From positions 434,001 through 498,000 of the forward strand of contig NZ_JAJVHF010000002.1 in NCBI RefSeq assembly GCF_022171985.1: 64,000 nt of DNA, given 5' to 3'. Both the position numbers and the translations under genes were made by a program. The DNA comes from Huaxiibacter chinensis (GTDB lineage: Bacteria; Pseudomonadota; Gammaproteobacteria; Enterobacterales; Enterobacteriaceae). Shown here one piece after another: positions 19,880-31,756 of this stretch (position 1 is the stretch's first letter; each line of letters starts with the position of its first letter). The notes beneath the pieces were generated by a model. That model worked only from the letters and a program-made list of their open reading frames with translations, did not search any database and was not told the origin of the DNA.

Positions 19880-22228
19880 TTACAAGGAACTACGGTACGG
19901 CAGAATGTTCGAGCGCAGCATTTGCTGTGTGCCCAGGCCGTAGTTAGAACTCAGACCGCGCAGCTCGATATTGAAGCCAATCACGTTATCGTATTCGCTT
20001 TGATTATTTTTAACATCCCAGCCGTTAAGCTTGCGCTCGTAACCGACACGAATCGCGTAACAGCAGGAGTTGTACTGCAGGCCCAACATCTGATCGGCCG
20101 CTTTATTGGCGTTAGTGTCGAAGTAGTAAGCGCCAACGACCGACCAGCGATCGGCAATCGGCCAGCTCGCGGTACCGCCCACCTGAGAGATCCCTTCTTT
20201 GTACTGCTCACCCGTTGCATAGGACGGTAATGTCGCCTGAATATATTCCGGGCTGGCATAACGATAGGTGAGCTGCACCAGACGATCTTCATCACGACGG
20301 TATTCCAGCGCCGTGCTGCTGGTGGCTACATTGTTCAGACGGGTATCGTACTGAACGCCGCCGCGCAGACCCCAGCGATCGGTCATACGCCAGTACGTAT
20401 CGCCTGCCCACACCAGTGAACCCGTTTTGTTGTCTTTTTCCCAGTTGATGTTGTCATCACCGGTACGCGATTCCGTGAAGTAGTAGATTTGACCCACAGA
20501 AACGTTAAAACGTTCAACGGCAGCGTCATCATAAATTCGCGACGTCACGCCCGTGGTGAGCTGGTTCGCTGACGCGATACGGTCCAGACCGCCATAGGTA
20601 CGGTCGCGGAACAAGCCGCTGAAATCAGATTGCAGGAACGAGGAGTCGTAGTTATTGATGTTGCTCTGATCGCGATAAGGCACATACAGATACTGCATGC
20701 GAGGCTCAAGCGTCTGGGTATAACCGTCTGCCAGGGTCACATCGCGTTCGAAAATGAGTTTACCGTCAACTTTAAACTGCGGCAGCGTACGGTTGACTGA
20801 TTCTTCAAGATCCTTTCCGTTTTTGCTGTTGTAATCATCAACATTTTTTTGCTGGTAGTGCGTCGCCATGATTTTGGCTTCGGTATCCAGGCTCGCCCAA
20901 TCATTTGACCATGGCAGGTTAATGGTTGGCTCAAGATGCACACGGGTCGCTTCCGGCATATCGGAATTGGTATTCACGAAGTGGACGGCCTGGCCATAGA
21001 CGCGTGTGTCGAACGGTCCTACATCGTTCTGATACCAGTTAACATCCAGCTGCGGTTCGGCCCCATAGGTACTCGCAGTCTGATTGCTGAAGACCTGGAA
21101 CTGCTTGCTTGATACGGTCGCGTCGAAGTTTTGTACAGCGTAACCCGCGCTGAATATTTGCGTGGCATAACCATCAGTACTGGAACCGTATTTCGAGGTG
21201 AAGTCATTGAAATAGTTGGAATCGCTGACTTTAGTGTAATTGACGTTAAAGCGCCAGACCTGATCCATCACCCCGGCATGCTGCCAGAAGAATAGCCAGC
21301 GATGGCGATCGCCTTCCGTAGGGTGCTCGTCTTCGTAGACTTTATCCGACGGCAGGTAATCCAGCTCCATCAGGCCTACGCCTGCCTGAGTCAGGTAACG
21401 GAATTCGTTTTCCCACATGATATTGCCGCGCTTGTGGATATAGTGCGGCGTAATCGTGGCGTCCATGTTGGGCGCAATGTTCCAGTAATACGGCAGGTAG
21501 AACTCGAAATAGTTCGTGGTGCTGTATTTGGCGTTCGGGATAAGGAAGCCTGAGCGACGCTTATCACCAACCGGAAGCTGCAGATACGGGCTGTAGAAAA
21601 CAGGCACCGGTCCCAGCTTAAAGCGCGCATTCCAGATCTCCGCGACCTGCTCTTCGCGGTCGTGGATCACTTCGCTGCCCACGACGCTCCAGGTGTTCGA
21701 GCCCGGCAGACAGGAGGTAAAGGTACCGTTTTCCAGGATGGTATAGCGGTTCTCGCCACGTTGCTTCATCAGGTCTGCGTTACCGCGGCCCTGACGGCCT
21801 ACCATCTGGTAATCACCTTCCCAGACGTTAGTATCTTTGGTGTTCAGGTTTGCCCAGGCTTTCGGACCTTTCAGGATGACCTGATTGTCGTCATAGTGCA
21901 CATTGCCCAGTGCATCTACCGTACGAACCGGATCGGCAGCGCCTTCTGGCTGCTTCTGATGCAGTTGAACCTCGTCGGCCTGCAAACGGCTGTTGCCCTG
22001 ATTAATATCGACATTGCCGCTGAAAGTGGCATTGTCAGGGTAATTACCCTTGGCATTATCGGCGGTAATAGTAACAGGCAAGTTATTGGTATCACCCTGT
22101 ACCAACGGGCGATCGTAACTTGGGATGCCAAGCATACATTGCGAGGCGAGGTCGGCCGCCAGCCCCTGTTGACTATACAGGGCTGCACCAATCATTGTGG
22201 CCAGGAGGGTGGGGATACGTTTTTTCAT
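19880..22228 (-). CDS. lptD: LPS-assembly outer-membrane protein LptD
   Basis: A 782-residue protein (E. coli 784) that, with LptE, inserts lipopolysaccharide into the outer leaflet. The signal peptide ends near residue 24 ([10 protein letters not shown]). A beta-jellyroll domain (to about residue 200) meets the Lpt bridge, and the rest is a 26-stranded barrel. The four structural cysteines are present: Cys31, one in FTSCLPGSN and a neighbouring pair in YNSCCYAI. It is the first gene of the run to apaH. Upstream, a TATAAT on the minus strand (22378-22383) is a possible -10. Confidence 0.96.
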   Translation of the reverse strand: MKKRIPTLLATMIGAALYSQQGLAADLASQCMLGIPSYDRPLVQGDTNNLPVTITADNAKGNYPDNATFSGNVDINQGNSRLQADEVQLHQKQPEGAADPVRTVDALGNVHYDDNQVILKGPKAWANLNTKDTNVWEGDYQMVGRQGRGNADLMKQRGENRYTILENGTFTSCLPGSNTWSVVGSEVIHDREEQVAEIWNARFKLGPVPVFYSPYLQLPVGDKRRSGFLIPNAKYSTTNYFEFYLPYYWNIAPNMDATITPHYIHKRGNIMWENEFRYLTQAGVGLMELDYLPSDKVYEDEHPTEGDRHRWLFFWQHAGVMDQVWRFNVNYTKVSDSNYFNDFTSKYGSSTDGYATQIFSAGYAVQNFDATVSSKQFQVFSNQTASTYGAEPQLDVNWYQNDVGPFDTRVYGQAVHFVNTNSDMPEATRVHLEPTINLPWSNDWASLDTEAKIMATHYQQKNVDDYNSKNGKDLEESVNRTLPQFKVDGKLIFERDVTLADGYTQTLEPRMQYLYVPYRDQSNINNYDSSFLQSDFSGLFRDRTYGGLDRIASANQLTTGVTSRIYDDAAVERFNVSVGQIYYFTESRTGDDNINWEKDNKTGSLVWAGDTYWRMTDRWGLRGGVQYDTRLNNVATSSTALEYRRDEDRLVQLTYRYASPEYIQATLPSYATGEQYKEGISQVGGTASWPIADRWSVVGAYYFDTNANKAADQMLGLQYNSCCYAIRVGYERKLNGWDVKNNQSEYDNVIGFNIELRGLSSNYGLGTQQMLRSNILPYRSSL

Positions 22229-22401
22229 ACGTTGTATTTATTGTTCCGTCATCAGTGGCTACGGCTTGCAAACGCTCAGAGACTATCTTACTCATCATCG
22301 CAGTGCCAGCGTTAATCCTGCCCGTATGCGTGCCTGAGTGTTAGGCGCGCGATCGAATGACGAGTATGATAATGCAAATTATAGGCGATGTCCTTCAATT
22401 G

Positions 22402-22420
22402 ACTGTGGCTCGACCACAGT
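22402..22420. repeat. Short inverted repeat between lptD and djlA
   Basis: ACTGTGG (22402-22408) and CCACAGT (22414-22420) form a 7-bp dyad around CTCGA. It sits in the 238-base divergent gap between lptD and djlA. It may be a regulator site; nothing identifies the protein. Confidence 0.4.
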
Positions 22421-22466
22421 AAGATGGCGTTGCGTCACACCAGGAACATGACCATTCGGGGAGTCT

Positions 22467-23282
22467 ATGCAGTATTGGGGTAAAATAATTGGCGTTGCGT
22501 TCGCTATCATGATGGGTGCAGGCTTCTGGGGCGTTGTCCTGGGGCTGATTATTGGTCATTTATTTGATAAAGCGCGTAGTCGCAAAATGGCCTGGTTTGC
22601 GAACCAGCGCGAGCGTCAGACTCTCTTTTTCGCGACCACCTTTGAAGTCATGGGGCACCTGACCAAATCGAAAGGGCGGGTCACCGAAGCAGATATCCAG
22701 ATCGCCAGCGTCTTTATGGATCGCATGAACCTTCATGGCGAGTCCCGCGTCGCGGCGCAAAATGCGTTTCGTATCGGCAAAGCGGATAACTACCCGCTGC
22801 GTGAAAAAATGCGCCAGTTCCGCAGCATCTGCTTCGGACGCTTTGATTTAATTCGGATGTTTCTGGAAATCCAGATCCAGGCAGCTTTTGCCGATGGCTC
22901 GCTGCACCCGAACGAACGCGATGTTCTTTACGTCATCGCTGAAGAGCTGGGTATTTCCCGCAATCAGTTCGACCAGTTCCTGCGCATGATGCAGGGAGGC
23001 GCGCAGTTTGGCGGCGGCTATCAGCAGCAGTCGGCAGGCGGTGGATGGCAGCAGGCGCAGCGTGGTCCTACGCTGGAAGACGCCTGTAATGTGCTGGGCG
23101 TCAAACCGACCGATGATGCCACGACCATCAAGCGTGCGTATCGAAAAGCGATGAGCGAACACCATCCGGATAAACTGGTGGCCAAAGGCCTGCCGCCAGA
23201 AATGATGGAGATGGCGAAGCAAAAGGCGCAGGAAATCCAGAAAGCGTACGAGCTGATAAAAGAGCAGAAAGGTTTCAAATAA
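22467..23282 (+). CDS. djlA: Membrane-anchored DnaK co-chaperone DjlA
   Basis: A 271-residue type III membrane protein, same length as E. coli DjlA. One hydrophobic segment (about residues 6-31) has glycines that favour dimerisation. A TerB-like middle domain follows, then a Gln/Gly-rich linker ([15 protein letters not shown]). A J domain covers about residues 205-271, with the essential HPD in SEHHPDKL. Its role with DnaK is linked to envelope stress and capsule control in E. coli. Confidence 0.96.
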   Translation: MQYWGKIIGVAFAIMMGAGFWGVVLGLIIGHLFDKARSRKMAWFANQRERQTLFFATTFEVMGHLTKSKGRVTEADIQIASVFMDRMNLHGESRVAAQNAFRIGKADNYPLREKMRQFRSICFGRFDLIRMFLEIQIQAAFADGSLHPNERDVLYVIAEELGISRNQFDQFLRMMQGGAQFGGGYQQQSAGGGWQQAQRGPTLEDACNVLGVKPTDDATTIKRAYRKAMSEHHPDKLVAKGLPPEMMEMAKQKAQEIQKAYELIKEQKGFK

Positions 23283-23313
23283 AAAATGCCCGGTTTAACC
23301 GGGCATTTTTTTA
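23281..23313. terminator. Bidirectional terminator between djlA and rluA
   Basis: AAAAAATGCCCGG, a 5-base loop and CCGGGCATTTTTT form a near-perfect hairpin with A and T runs on both sides. It serves both convergent genes and overlaps the rluA stop codon. Confidence 0.92.
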
Positions 23314-23970
23314 GAAGTCGGCGGGGGCCTTAAAGGTCATGGCATTGCCAAAGACCGGGTGGGTGATAGTGAGCATTTCAGCGTGCAGCTGTAAACGCGG
23401 GGCCATCGCCAGCGCGTCCGGTGTGGCGTAGAAGCGATCGCCGAGAATGGGGTGCCCCAGCGCCAGCATATGCACACGCAGCTGGTGGGAGCGTCCCGTA
23501 ATCGGCTTAAGCCGGATCCGCGCCGTGTTATCCGGCGCATATTCCAGAATCTCGTACTCCGTTTGCGCAGGTTTCCCCGTCTCAAAGCAGACCATCTGCT
23601 TCGGACGGTTTGGCCAGTCGCAAATCAGCGGTAAATCGACCAGCCCTTCGGCTTTTTCAGGATGACCCCAGATGCGGGCGATATACTGCTTCTTCGGCTC
23701 GCGTTCACGGAACTGACGCTTCAGCTCACGTTCCGCCGCTTTGTTCAGAGCCACTACAATCACGCCGCTGGTCGCCATATCCAGGCGATGGACCGATTCC
23801 GCCTGCGGATAATCACGCTGAACGCGCGTCATCACGCTGTCTTTATGCTCCTCCAGCCGCCCCGGCACGGACAATAAGCCGCTCGGCTTATTGACCACCA
23901 TAATGTGCTCATCCTGATACAGAATGACCAGCCAGGGATCGGTTGGCGGATTGTAGGTCTCCATGATCAT
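23311..23970 (-). CDS. rluA: 23S rRNA/tRNA pseudouridine synthase RluA
   Basis: A 219-residue enzyme, same length as in E. coli, that makes pseudouridine 746 in 23S rRNA and 32 in several tRNAs. The catalytic Asp is in the family motif ESVHRLDMATSGV (near residue 64). LKPITGRSHQLRVHM near the end is the second conserved block. It starts 12 bases after the end of rapA. Confidence 0.97.
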   Translation of the reverse strand: MIMETYNPPTDPWLVILYQDEHIMVVNKPSGLLSVPGRLEEHKDSVMTRVQRDYPQAESVHRLDMATSGVIVVALNKAAERELKRQFREREPKKQYIARIWGHPEKAEGLVDLPLICDWPNRPKQMVCFETGKPAQTEYEILEYAPDNTARIRLKPITGRSHQLRVHMLALGHPILGDRFYATPDALAMAPRLQLHAEMLTITHPVFGNAMTFKAPADF

Positions 23971-23982
23971 ATCGCGCTCCGG

Positions 23983-26889
23983 TTACTGATGCGTCACGAC
24001 GATCAGACGCAGCGCATCCAGTCGCCAGCTTGCCTGATCCAGACTTTCCAGTACCTGCAGACGGTTGCTCTCAATGGCAGCCAGTTCATCGTCACGGATG
24101 TTTGGATTCACGGCTTTTAACGCTTCCAGACGAGACAGCTCAGCAGACAGTTTTTCATCGGCCTCACGACGCGCCGCGTCAATCAGCGCACGCGCGGCTT
24201 TCTCGATCTGCACTTCGCCTTGCTGCAGGATGGCATGAACATCCTGCTGGACCGCATTCACCAGCTTACTGCCGGTATGGCGGTTCACGGCGCTCAGTTG
24301 GCGGTTGAAGCTCTCAAATTCGACCTGAGAGGCCAGGTTTGTCCCGTTTTTGTCCAGCATCAGACGTACCGGGGTCGCCGGCATGAACCGGTTAAGCTGC
24401 AGCTGTTTCGGTGCCTGGGCTTCTACCACGTAGATCAGCTCAAGCAGCAGCGTGCCGACAGGCAACGCTTTATTCTTCAGCAGTGAAATAGTGCTGCTGC
24501 CGGTATCGCCAGACAGGATCAGATCCAGACCGTTACGAATCAGCGGATGTTCCCAGGTAATGAACTGTGCGTCCTCACGGGAGAGCGCGATATCACGCTC
24601 AAAGGTGATTGTACAGCCATCCTCTGGTAAGCCCGGGAAATCAGGCACCAGCATATGGTCGGACGGGGTCAGCACAATCATGTTTTCGCCACGGTCGTCC
24701 TGATTGATGCCAACGATATCGAAGAGATTCATCGCGAAGCTAATCAGGCTGGTGTCGTCATCCTGCTCCTCGATGCTTTCCGCCAGCGCCTGCGCTTTTT
24801 CACCGCCGTTGGAGTGGATCTCCAGCAGACGGTCGCGGCCCTGTTCCAGCTGCATCTTCAGCGCATCATGTTTTTCACGGCAGGCTTTGATGAGGTCGTC
24901 AAAGCCGTCGGTATTTTCCGGCGCGGCCAGATAGCCAATCAGATCGCTGTGGACCTGATCGTAAATGGTGCGGCCCGTTGGGCAGGTATGCTCGAAGGCG
25001 TCCAGACCTTCATGGAACCAGCGAACCAGCACGGACTGGGCCGTTTTTTCCAGATAGGGGACGTGGATCTGAATATCATGCGCCTGACCGATACGATCCA
25101 GACGACCAATACGCTGCTCCAGCAGATCCGGGTTGAAAGGCAGATCGAACATCACCAGATGGCTGGCAAACTGGAAGTTACGCCCTTCCGAGCCGATCTC
25201 AGAACAGAGCAGCACCTGCGCGCCGCTGTCTTCTTCCCCAAACCAGGCGGCGGCACGATCGCGCTCGACAATAGACATGCCTTCGTGGAACACGGCGGCG
25301 CGGATGCCTTCGCGTTCGCGCAGGACCTGCTCCAGCTGCAGCGCGGTGGCTGCTTTGGCACAAATCACCAGCACTTTCTGTGAGCGATGGGCCGTCAGAT
25401 AGCCCATCAGCCACTCAACGCGGGGATCGAAATTCCACCAGGTGCCGGTATCGCCTTCAAATTCCTGATAAATCTGTTCCGGATAGAGCATGTCGCGCGC
25501 ACGCTCTTCTGCCGTTTTACGTGCACCCATGATGCCGGAGACTTTAATTGCCGTCTGATACTGGGTGGGCAGCGGCAGCCGGATGGTGTGCAGCTCGCGT
25601 TTCGGGAAGCCTTTCACTCCGTTTCGGGTGTTACGGAACAGCACGCGGCTGGTGCCATGGCGATCCATCAGCATGGCGATCAGTTCCTGACGCGCGGATG
25701 CCGCATCTTCGCGATCGCTGTTCGCTACCTGCAATAACGGCTCAATATCCTCTTCGCCAATCAGATCGCTCAGGGTATTGAGTTCGTCATTAGACAGATG
25801 TTTGCCTGCCAGAAGCAGGGCAACGGCGTCGGCGACCGGACGGTAGTTTTGCTGCTCTTCAACAAACAGATTGAAATCGTGGAAACGGTTCGGGTCCAGC
25901 AGGCGCAGACGGGCAAAGTGGCTTTCCAGACCCAGCTGTTCCGGGGTCGCGGTTAAAAGCAAAATACCCGGGACGCGTTCGGCAAGTTGTTCGATGGCCA
26001 GATATTCACGGCTGGGGGCGTTTTCGCTCCACACCAGGTGATGGGCTTCATCAACGACCATCAGGTCCCATTCGGCGTCGCAGAGATGCTCCAGGCGCTG
26101 TTTACTGCGACGCACGAAGTCCAGCGAACAGATCACCAGCTGTTCGGTTTCAAACGGATTGTCGGCATCGTGCTGCGCTTCAGCGTAACGTTCGTCATCA
26201 AACAGGGAGAAACGCAGGTTGAAGCGACGCAGCATTTCTACCAGCCACTGATGCTGCAGCGTTTCCGGCACCACGATCAGGACGCGTTCCGCGGCACCGC
26301 TAAGCAGTTGCTGGTGCAGGATCATACCGGCTTCGATGGTTTTACCGAGGCCAACTTCATCGGCGAGCAGAACGCGCGGCGCATGGCGGCGGCCCACATC
26401 GTGGGCAATATTCAGCTGATGCGGGATCAGGCTGGTACGCTGGCCGCGCAGGCCGCTCCACGGCATGCGGTACTGCTCACTCTGAAATTTGCGCGCGCGA
26501 TAGCGCAGCGAGAAGCGATCCATACGGTCAATCTGACCGGCGAACAGACGATCCTGCGGCTTGCTGAACACCAGTCGGCTGTCGAGCAGCACTTCACGCA
26601 GCATGACATTCGTCTCGTCGGTATCGAGACGGGTTCCCGTGTAGGCGAGCAGTCCATTCTCTTCTTTTACGTCTTCAATCTTCAGCTGCCAGCCTTCATG
26701 GCTGGTAACGGTGTCACCCGGATTGAACATCACGCGGGTGACAGGGGAGTCATTGCGTGCGTACAGACGGTTTTCACCCGTTGCAGGGAACATAATGGTG
26801 ACCATGCGCGCATCCAGCGCCACGACTGTTCCTAATCCGAGTTCGCTTTCTGTATCGCTGATCCAGCGTTGACCAAGTGTAAAAGGCAT
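23983..26889 (-). CDS. rapA: RNA polymerase-associated Swi2/Snf2 ATPase RapA
   Basis: A 968-residue protein, same length as in E. coli. It binds RNA polymerase and helps recycle it after transcription. Two amino-terminal Tudor-like domains precede the helicase core, with Walker A in [14 protein letters not shown] (177-184) and the DEAH box [10 protein letters not shown] (280-283). The second helicase half ends with [13 protein letters not shown]. No operon partner is obvious apart from rluA downstream. The 129-base gap to polB shows nothing I can name. Confidence 0.97.
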   Translation of the reverse strand: MPFTLGQRWISDTESELGLGTVVALDARMVTIMFPATGENRLYARNDSPVTRVMFNPGDTVTSHEGWQLKIEDVKEENGLLAYTGTRLDTDETNVMLREVLLDSRLVFSKPQDRLFAGQIDRMDRFSLRYRARKFQSEQYRMPWSGLRGQRTSLIPHQLNIAHDVGRRHAPRVLLADEVGLGKTIEAGMILHQQLLSGAAERVLIVVPETLQHQWLVEMLRRFNLRFSLFDDERYAEAQHDADNPFETEQLVICSLDFVRRSKQRLEHLCDAEWDLMVVDEAHHLVWSENAPSREYLAIEQLAERVPGILLLTATPEQLGLESHFARLRLLDPNRFHDFNLFVEEQQNYRPVADAVALLLAGKHLSNDELNTLSDLIGEEDIEPLLQVANSDREDAASARQELIAMLMDRHGTSRVLFRNTRNGVKGFPKRELHTIRLPLPTQYQTAIKVSGIMGARKTAEERARDMLYPEQIYQEFEGDTGTWWNFDPRVEWLMGYLTAHRSQKVLVICAKAATALQLEQVLREREGIRAAVFHEGMSIVERDRAAAWFGEEDSGAQVLLCSEIGSEGRNFQFASHLVMFDLPFNPDLLEQRIGRLDRIGQAHDIQIHVPYLEKTAQSVLVRWFHEGLDAFEHTCPTGRTIYDQVHSDLIGYLAAPENTDGFDDLIKACREKHDALKMQLEQGRDRLLEIHSNGGEKAQALAESIEEQDDDTSLISFAMNLFDIVGINQDDRGENMIVLTPSDHMLVPDFPGLPEDGCTITFERDIALSREDAQFITWEHPLIRNGLDLILSGDTGSSTISLLKNKALPVGTLLLELIYVVEAQAPKQLQLNRFMPATPVRLMLDKNGTNLASQVEFESFNRQLSAVNRHTGSKLVNAVQQDVHAILQQGEVQIEKAARALIDAARREADEKLSAELSRLEALKAVNPNIRDDELAAIESNRLQVLESLDQASWRLDALRLIVVTHQ

Positions 26890-27018
26890 AGTTGTTCGGC
26901 TCTAATCTTTAATTGCAGGCAATAGTTCGACCACCGTCGAAAAATGACGGCCATCGAAAAATGGGTCCGGGAATGGAAAGGGCGCTATGGTACTGGATGG
27001 CGGCGTTTTCGTCACGCG

Positions 27019-29376
27019 TCAAAATAGCCCCAGTTGCCCTGTCACTAGTGTAGCAAAGTCATCGTCCTTAAAGGGTAATATTCCATCCGCGACGGGCTGA
27101 AGCTGACGCGTCAGGTAGTGTTCATAGTCCAGGGGCGAACGCTGATAATCAACAGGTTCCGGGCCGCTGGTGGTCCAGACATATTTTATAGTGCCGCGGT
27201 TTTGATACTGCAGGGCGCGACCGAGTCGCGCATTCTCTTCGTCTGCCAGACGCGCGGCCCGGACGTGGGGCGGCACGTTGCGCTGATATTCCGCCAGCGG
27301 GCGGCGCAGGCGTTTTCGGTAAACCAGCTGGTCGTCCAGCTCGCCTGCCATCAGGCTGGCGATGGTCTCGCGCACGAAATCCTGGTACGGCTCACGACGA
27401 AAGATCTTCAGGTACAGCGTCTGCTGGAAGTGCTGAGCGAGTGGTGTCCAGTCGGTACGGACCGTTTCCAGCCCTTTAAAGACCATGCGTTGCGCGTCAC
27501 CTTCCTGAATCAACCCGGCGTAGCGCTTTTTGCTTCCCTGATCGGTGCCCCGAATCGTCGGCATTAAAAATCGACAAAAGTGGGTTTCAAACTCCAGCTC
27601 TAACGCGCTGGTTAAGCGCTCTTTTTGCAAATGCTGTTGCCACCAGGTATTGACGTACGCGACCAGCGCTTTCCCAATGCGTGAGGCCTCAGCCTCCCCG
27701 TGCGCGCCCTTCAGCCAGACGAAGGTAGAATCGGTGTCGCCGTAAATCACGTCATAGCCCTGAGACTCCACCAGCGCTTTTGTCTGGCGCATGATTTCGT
27801 GCCCGCGCATGGTAATAGAAGAGGCCAGCCGGGGATCGAAAAAGCGGCAGGCGCTGGTGCCCAGCACGCCATAGAAGGCGTTCATGATGATTTTTAGCGC
27901 CTGAGAGAGGGGTTTATTTCCGTGACGTTTCGCCTCCTCGCGCCCGAGCCAGATCTGGCTGACGATTTCCGGCAGGCAGTGTTTATTCCGTGAAAAGCGT
28001 GCGCCCAAAAATCCCTCTGTGCTGTGTTCCTCGTCGGGCTGCGCCATCCCCTCCACCAGCCCGACCGGATCGATTAAAAAGGTGCGAATGATCGACGGAT
28101 AGAGGCTTTTGTAATCCAGCACCAGCACGGAGTCGTACAGCCCTGGTCGCGAATCCATAACATAACCACCCGGGCTTGCCTGCGGGGGAACGTCGCCGAG
28201 ATTCGGTGCAACATAGCCCGCACGGTGCATGCGCGGAATATAAAGGTGACCGAAAGCGGCCACCGATCCGCCATGACGATCCGCCGCCAGACCGTTTACC
28301 GTGGCGCGCTCAAGAAGGAAAGGCATGATCTCGGTTTTATGAAAGATCCGCGTGACAAGTTCGCAATCTTTGAGGTTATAGGTCGCAAGCGCCGGTTTAT
28401 CTTCACTGAAACGACGATCGATCTCATCCATGCGATCCCAGGGATTATCGATAGATTTCCCTTCTCCCAGCAGCTCCCGCGAGACGGACTCGAGCGAAAA
28501 CGAGGAGAAATTCCAGAACGCGGATTTTAAGGCTTCGATCCCATCAACGATCAGCCGCCCGTTGGCCTGAGCGAAAAAGACGCCGTTTTTGAAGCCATGT
28601 TCGCGCCACTCCAGCGCCGTATTGCCCCGGCCCAGCATCAGTGGAATGCGATACCGCTCGGCATGTTTTTGCAACACGCGCAGGTCGAACTGCACCACGT
28701 TCCAGCCGATCAGCACATCCGGATCGTGATCGGCAAACCACTGGTTAAGCTTTTCAATGAGTTGAGGACGGCTGTTAACGTATTCCAGATGGAAATCAAG
28801 CGCCGAAGCATCACCATTCGGCGGGCCGAGCATATAGACAACCCGCTGCCCGCATCCTTCCAGGCCGATGCAGTACAGCTCGCCGTGACGCGTGGTTTCG
28901 ATATCTAATGACACCCATTTCAGCGGCGGGCGGTAGTGAGGATGCGGCTTCAGGCGCGCATCGATCAGCCGGTGTCCGTGCGGAGTGCCATCGACCCAGA
29001 CGGGCGCCGTGATAAATCGCTCCATCAAAAAACGCTCCGGCGGGCGTATGTCGGCCTCATAGAGCGTCACGCCCGCTTCGCGCAGGAGCTTTTCATAGCG
29101 CATCAGCTGGCGATGGGCACGACAGTAGAAGCCGTAGACAGGCTGCCGATGGAAATCTGTTAACGCAAGCGGGGTGAGACGCCAGCCGTTTTCGCCGTGC
29201 AGCAGCTGCTTCACTTTTTCGACGTGCGACGCCGGAAGAAAGGCCACGGACTCCTGAGGCGGCAGCGTGACGTTCAGCGGACCGTTGTCTGTTGCCAGCC
29301 AGAATTCCACTTCTGTCCCCTGAGGAGTGTCCCGCCAGTGTCGGGTCAGTAAAAAGCCTTCTTGCGCCTGCGTCAC
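27019..29376 (-). CDS. polB: DNA polymerase II
   Basis: A 785-residue family B polymerase (E. coli 783) used in restart and repair of damaged forks, with proofreading. Exonuclease residues are in SLDIETT (Asp158, Glu160). Polymerase motif A is DYKSLYPS (Asp421) and motif C is YGDTDST (Asp547, Asp549). It ends QLGLF, a beta-clamp-binding tail. The start is a GTG at 29376, as in E. coli. A LexA box upstream indicates SOS control. Confidence 0.97.
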   Translation of the reverse strand: MTQAQEGFLLTRHWRDTPQGTEVEFWLATDNGPLNVTLPPQESVAFLPASHVEKVKQLLHGENGWRLTPLALTDFHRQPVYGFYCRAHRQLMRYEKLLREAGVTLYEADIRPPERFLMERFITAPVWVDGTPHGHRLIDARLKPHPHYRPPLKWVSLDIETTRHGELYCIGLEGCGQRVVYMLGPPNGDASALDFHLEYVNSRPQLIEKLNQWFADHDPDVLIGWNVVQFDLRVLQKHAERYRIPLMLGRGNTALEWREHGFKNGVFFAQANGRLIVDGIEALKSAFWNFSSFSLESVSRELLGEGKSIDNPWDRMDEIDRRFSEDKPALATYNLKDCELVTRIFHKTEIMPFLLERATVNGLAADRHGGSVAAFGHLYIPRMHRAGYVAPNLGDVPPQASPGGYVMDSRPGLYDSVLVLDYKSLYPSIIRTFLIDPVGLVEGMAQPDEEHSTEGFLGARFSRNKHCLPEIVSQIWLGREEAKRHGNKPLSQALKIIMNAFYGVLGTSACRFFDPRLASSITMRGHEIMRQTKALVESQGYDVIYGDTDSTFVWLKGAHGEAEASRIGKALVAYVNTWWQQHLQKERLTSALELEFETHFCRFLMPTIRGTDQGSKKRYAGLIQEGDAQRMVFKGLETVRTDWTPLAQHFQQTLYLKIFRREPYQDFVRETIASLMAGELDDQLVYRKRLRRPLAEYQRNVPPHVRAARLADEENARLGRALQYQNRGTIKYVWTTSGPEPVDYQRSPLDYEHYLTRQLQPVADGILPFKDDDFATLVTGQLGLF

Positions 29377-29407
29377 GCCGTTATCCCATCAAACAAAACC
29401 AGGCGTG

Positions 29408-29449
29408 ATTATAGCCTGGTCAGAGGGGGTTTGCTGGGAATTTATACAG
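29408..29449 (-). promoter_or_regulatory. polB promoter with LexA (SOS) box
   Basis: On the minus strand 29449-29434 reads CTGTATAAATTCCCAG, with the fixed CTG-N10-CAG of LexA boxes and close to the E. coli polB box. A -10 TATAAT lies downstream at 29413-29408. The box overlaps the -35 position, so LexA would block polymerase. Confidence 0.8.
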
Positions 29450-29472
29450 GTATTGGCATGAAGATAGCACGA

Positions 29473-29491
29473 CCTCTCCCAAAGGGAGAGG
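29473..29491 (-). terminator. Hairpin after araD
   Basis: CCTCTCCC (29473-29480) and GGGAGAGG (29484-29491) form a tight hairpin 6 bases beyond the araD stop. There is no clear T-run, so termination may be partial. Confidence 0.55.
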
Positions 29492-29497
29492 GGGCGT

Positions 29498-30193
29498 TTA
29501 CTGCCCGTAATAGGCTTTCGCGCCGTGTTTACGCAGGTAATGTTTATCCAGAAGAGTCTGCTGCATATCCGGTAGCTGAGGCGCCAACTGGCGGGCGAAA
29601 ATCCCCATATAGGCGATCTCCTCAAGGACTATCGCGTTATGCACCGCATCTTCGGCATTTTTACCCCAGGCAAACGGGCCATGGGAGTGAACCAGTACGC
29701 CTGGCATTTGCGCCGCGTCGATCCCTTTCTTTTCAAAGGTTTCGACGATCACATTGCCCGTTTCCCATTCATATTCGCCGTTAATTTCCGCGTCGGTCAT
29801 CAGGCGCGTGCAGGGAATGTTGCCGTAGAAATAATCGGCATGCGTGGTGCCGGTCGCCGGAATAGATTGCCCGGCCTGCGCCCAGATTGTGGCATGACGC
29901 GAATGGGTGTGTACAATGCCGCCGATAGAGGGGAATGACTGATACAGCAGGCGATGGGTTGGCGTATCAGAAGAGGGTTTTTTGTTTCCCTCCACCACGT
30001 CGCCCGTTGCGAGGCTGACCACCACCATATCTTCTGCGGTCATTACCGTATAATCGACGCCTGAGGGTTTGATAACAAACACGCCGTGCTCGCGATCGAC
30101 AGCGCTCACGTTGCCCCAGGTCAGTGTCACCAGGTTGTGTTTTGGCAGCGCCAGGTTGGCTTCAAGCACCTGACGTTTGAGATCTTCTAACAT
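29498..30193 (-). CDS. araD: L-ribulose-5-phosphate 4-epimerase
   Basis: A 231-residue class II aldolase-like enzyme, same length as in E. coli, that converts L-ribulose 5-phosphate to D-xylulose 5-phosphate for the pentose phosphate pathway. Zinc-binding histidines are in VHTHSRHAT and [10 protein letters not shown]. It is the last gene of araBAD, behind a short GC hairpin in the 50-base gap from araA. Confidence 0.97.
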   Translation of the reverse strand: MLEDLKRQVLEANLALPKHNLVTLTWGNVSAVDREHGVFVIKPSGVDYTVMTAEDMVVVSLATGDVVEGNKKPSSDTPTHRLLYQSFPSIGGIVHTHSRHATIWAQAGQSIPATGTTHADYFYGNIPCTRLMTDAEINGEYEWETGNVIVETFEKKGIDAAQMPGVLVHSHGPFAWGKNAEDAVHNAIVLEEIAYMGIFARQLAPQLPDMQQTLLDKHYLRKHGAKAYYGQ

Positions 30194-30212
30194 GCAATCC
30201 TCCAGGAAAAGA

Positions 30213-30232
30213 GGCCCGCCCTGCGGCAGGCC
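30213..30232. repeat. GC-rich hairpin between araA and araD
   Basis: GGCCCGCC and GGCAGGCC form an imperfect 8-bp stem around a 4-base loop in the araA-araD gap. Such intercistronic hairpins often alter message stability and lower downstream expression; this is inferred from position. Confidence 0.45.
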
Positions 30233-30243
30233 AAAGGTTTTCC

Positions 30244-31746
30244 TTAACGTTTTGAACCGTAATAGACTTCGTTCCAGCGCAACGCATCCTTAAAGGCAGG
30301 CAGGCGGGTATCGTTATCAATGACCGTCAGTTCGATATCATGCAGCTCGGCGAACTGGCGCATATCGTTCAGATCCAGCGAGTGGCTGAAGACGGTATGG
30401 TGTGCGCCGCCCGCCACGATCCAGGCTTCAGAGGCGGTCGGCAGGTCGGGCTGGGCTTTCCACAGCGCGTTGGCCACCGGCAGTTTCGGCAGTGAATGCG
30501 GGGTTTCTACCGCGTCAACGCAGTTCACCAGCAGACGGAAGCGATCGCCCAGGTCGATCAGGCTGGCGTTAATTGCCGGACCGGTGCGGGTATTGAAGAT
30601 CAAGCGGGCAGGATCCGCCTTGCCGCCGATGCCAAGGTACTGCACGTCGAGGATCGGTTTTTCTTCAACCGCGATCGAAGGACACACTTCCAGCATGTGC
30701 GAGCCCAGCACCAGATCGTTGCCGTTCTCAAAGTGGTAGGTGTAATCCTCCATAAAGGAGGTGCCGCCCTGTAGACCGGTCGACATCACCTTCATGATGC
30801 GAAGCAGGGCGGCGGTTTTCCAGTCGCCTTCGCCCGCAAAGCCGTAGCCCTGCTGCATAAGACGTTGTACCGCCAGGCCCGGCAGTTGTTTCAGGCCGTG
30901 GAGGTCTTCAAATGTGGTGGTAAAGGCGTGGAAGCCGCCCTGTTCAAGGAAGCGCTTCATGCCCAGCTCAATGCGCGCTGCATCCAGCACGTTCTGGCGT
31001 TTGTCGCCGTTGATTTGCGCTGCGGCAGTCAGGCGGTAGCTGCTTTCGTATTCATCTACCAGCGCGCTGATGTCCCCTTCGCTGATGTCGTTAACCACCT
31101 GCACCAGATCGCCTACGGCCCAGGTGTTCACCGAGAAACCAAATTTAATCTGTGCGGCAACTTTATCGCCGTCGGTCACCGCCACTTCGCGCATGTTGTC
31201 GCCAAAGCGCACGACTTTAAGATGGCGCGTATCCTGTTTAGAGACCGCCTGACGCATCCAGGCGCCGATGCGCTGCTGGGCATGTTGATCCTGCCAGTGA
31301 CCGGTCACGACCGCGTGCTGCTGACGCATACGCGCGCCGATAAAGCCGAACTCGCGGCCGCCGTGCGCGGTCTGGTTCAGGTTCATAAAGTCCATATCAA
31401 TGCTGTCCCACGGCAGGGAGGCGTTGAACTGGGTATGGAACTGCATCAGCGGTTTGTTGAGGATAGTCAGGCCGTTGATCCACATTTTGGCCGGAGAGAA
31501 GGTGTGCAGCCACACCACCATACCGGCGCATTTGTCATCATAATTGGCGTCACGGCAGATGTGCGTGATCTCATCCGGCGTCGTGCCGAGCGGCTTGAGC
31601 ACCAGTTTGCACGGCAGTTTGGCTTCCGCATTCAATGCGTTCACGACATGTTCAGCATGCTTCGTCACCTGTTGCAGAGCTTCTGGTCCGTACAGATGCT
31701 GGCTGCCAATAACAAACCACACTTCATAATTGTTAAAAATGCTCAT
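30244..31746 (-). CDS. araA: L-arabinose isomerase
   Basis: A 500-residue enzyme, same length as in E. coli, that converts L-arabinose to L-ribulose using a divalent metal. The substrate and metal residues fall in the conserved blocks [19 protein letters not shown] and [10 protein letters not shown]. It lies 10 bases after araB, in the operon controlled by AraC and CRP. Confidence 0.97.
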   Translation of the reverse strand: MSIFNNYEVWFVIGSQHLYGPEALQQVTKHAEHVVNALNAEAKLPCKLVLKPLGTTPDEITHICRDANYDDKCAGMVVWLHTFSPAKMWINGLTILNKPLMQFHTQFNASLPWDSIDMDFMNLNQTAHGGREFGFIGARMRQQHAVVTGHWQDQHAQQRIGAWMRQAVSKQDTRHLKVVRFGDNMREVAVTDGDKVAAQIKFGFSVNTWAVGDLVQVVNDISEGDISALVDEYESSYRLTAAAQINGDKRQNVLDAARIELGMKRFLEQGGFHAFTTTFEDLHGLKQLPGLAVQRLMQQGYGFAGEGDWKTAALLRIMKVMSTGLQGGTSFMEDYTYHFENGNDLVLGSHMLEVCPSIAVEEKPILDVQYLGIGGKADPARLIFNTRTGPAINASLIDLGDRFRLLVNCVDAVETPHSLPKLPVANALWKAQPDLPTASEAWIVAGGAHHTVFSHSLDLNDMRQFAELHDIELTVIDNDTRLPAFKDALRWNEVYYGSKR

Positions 31747-31756
31747 TATCGTGTCC

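Noticed and set aside
25987-26835. 282-codon open frame opposite rapA
   Set aside because: Shadow of the conserved helicase gene on the other strand.
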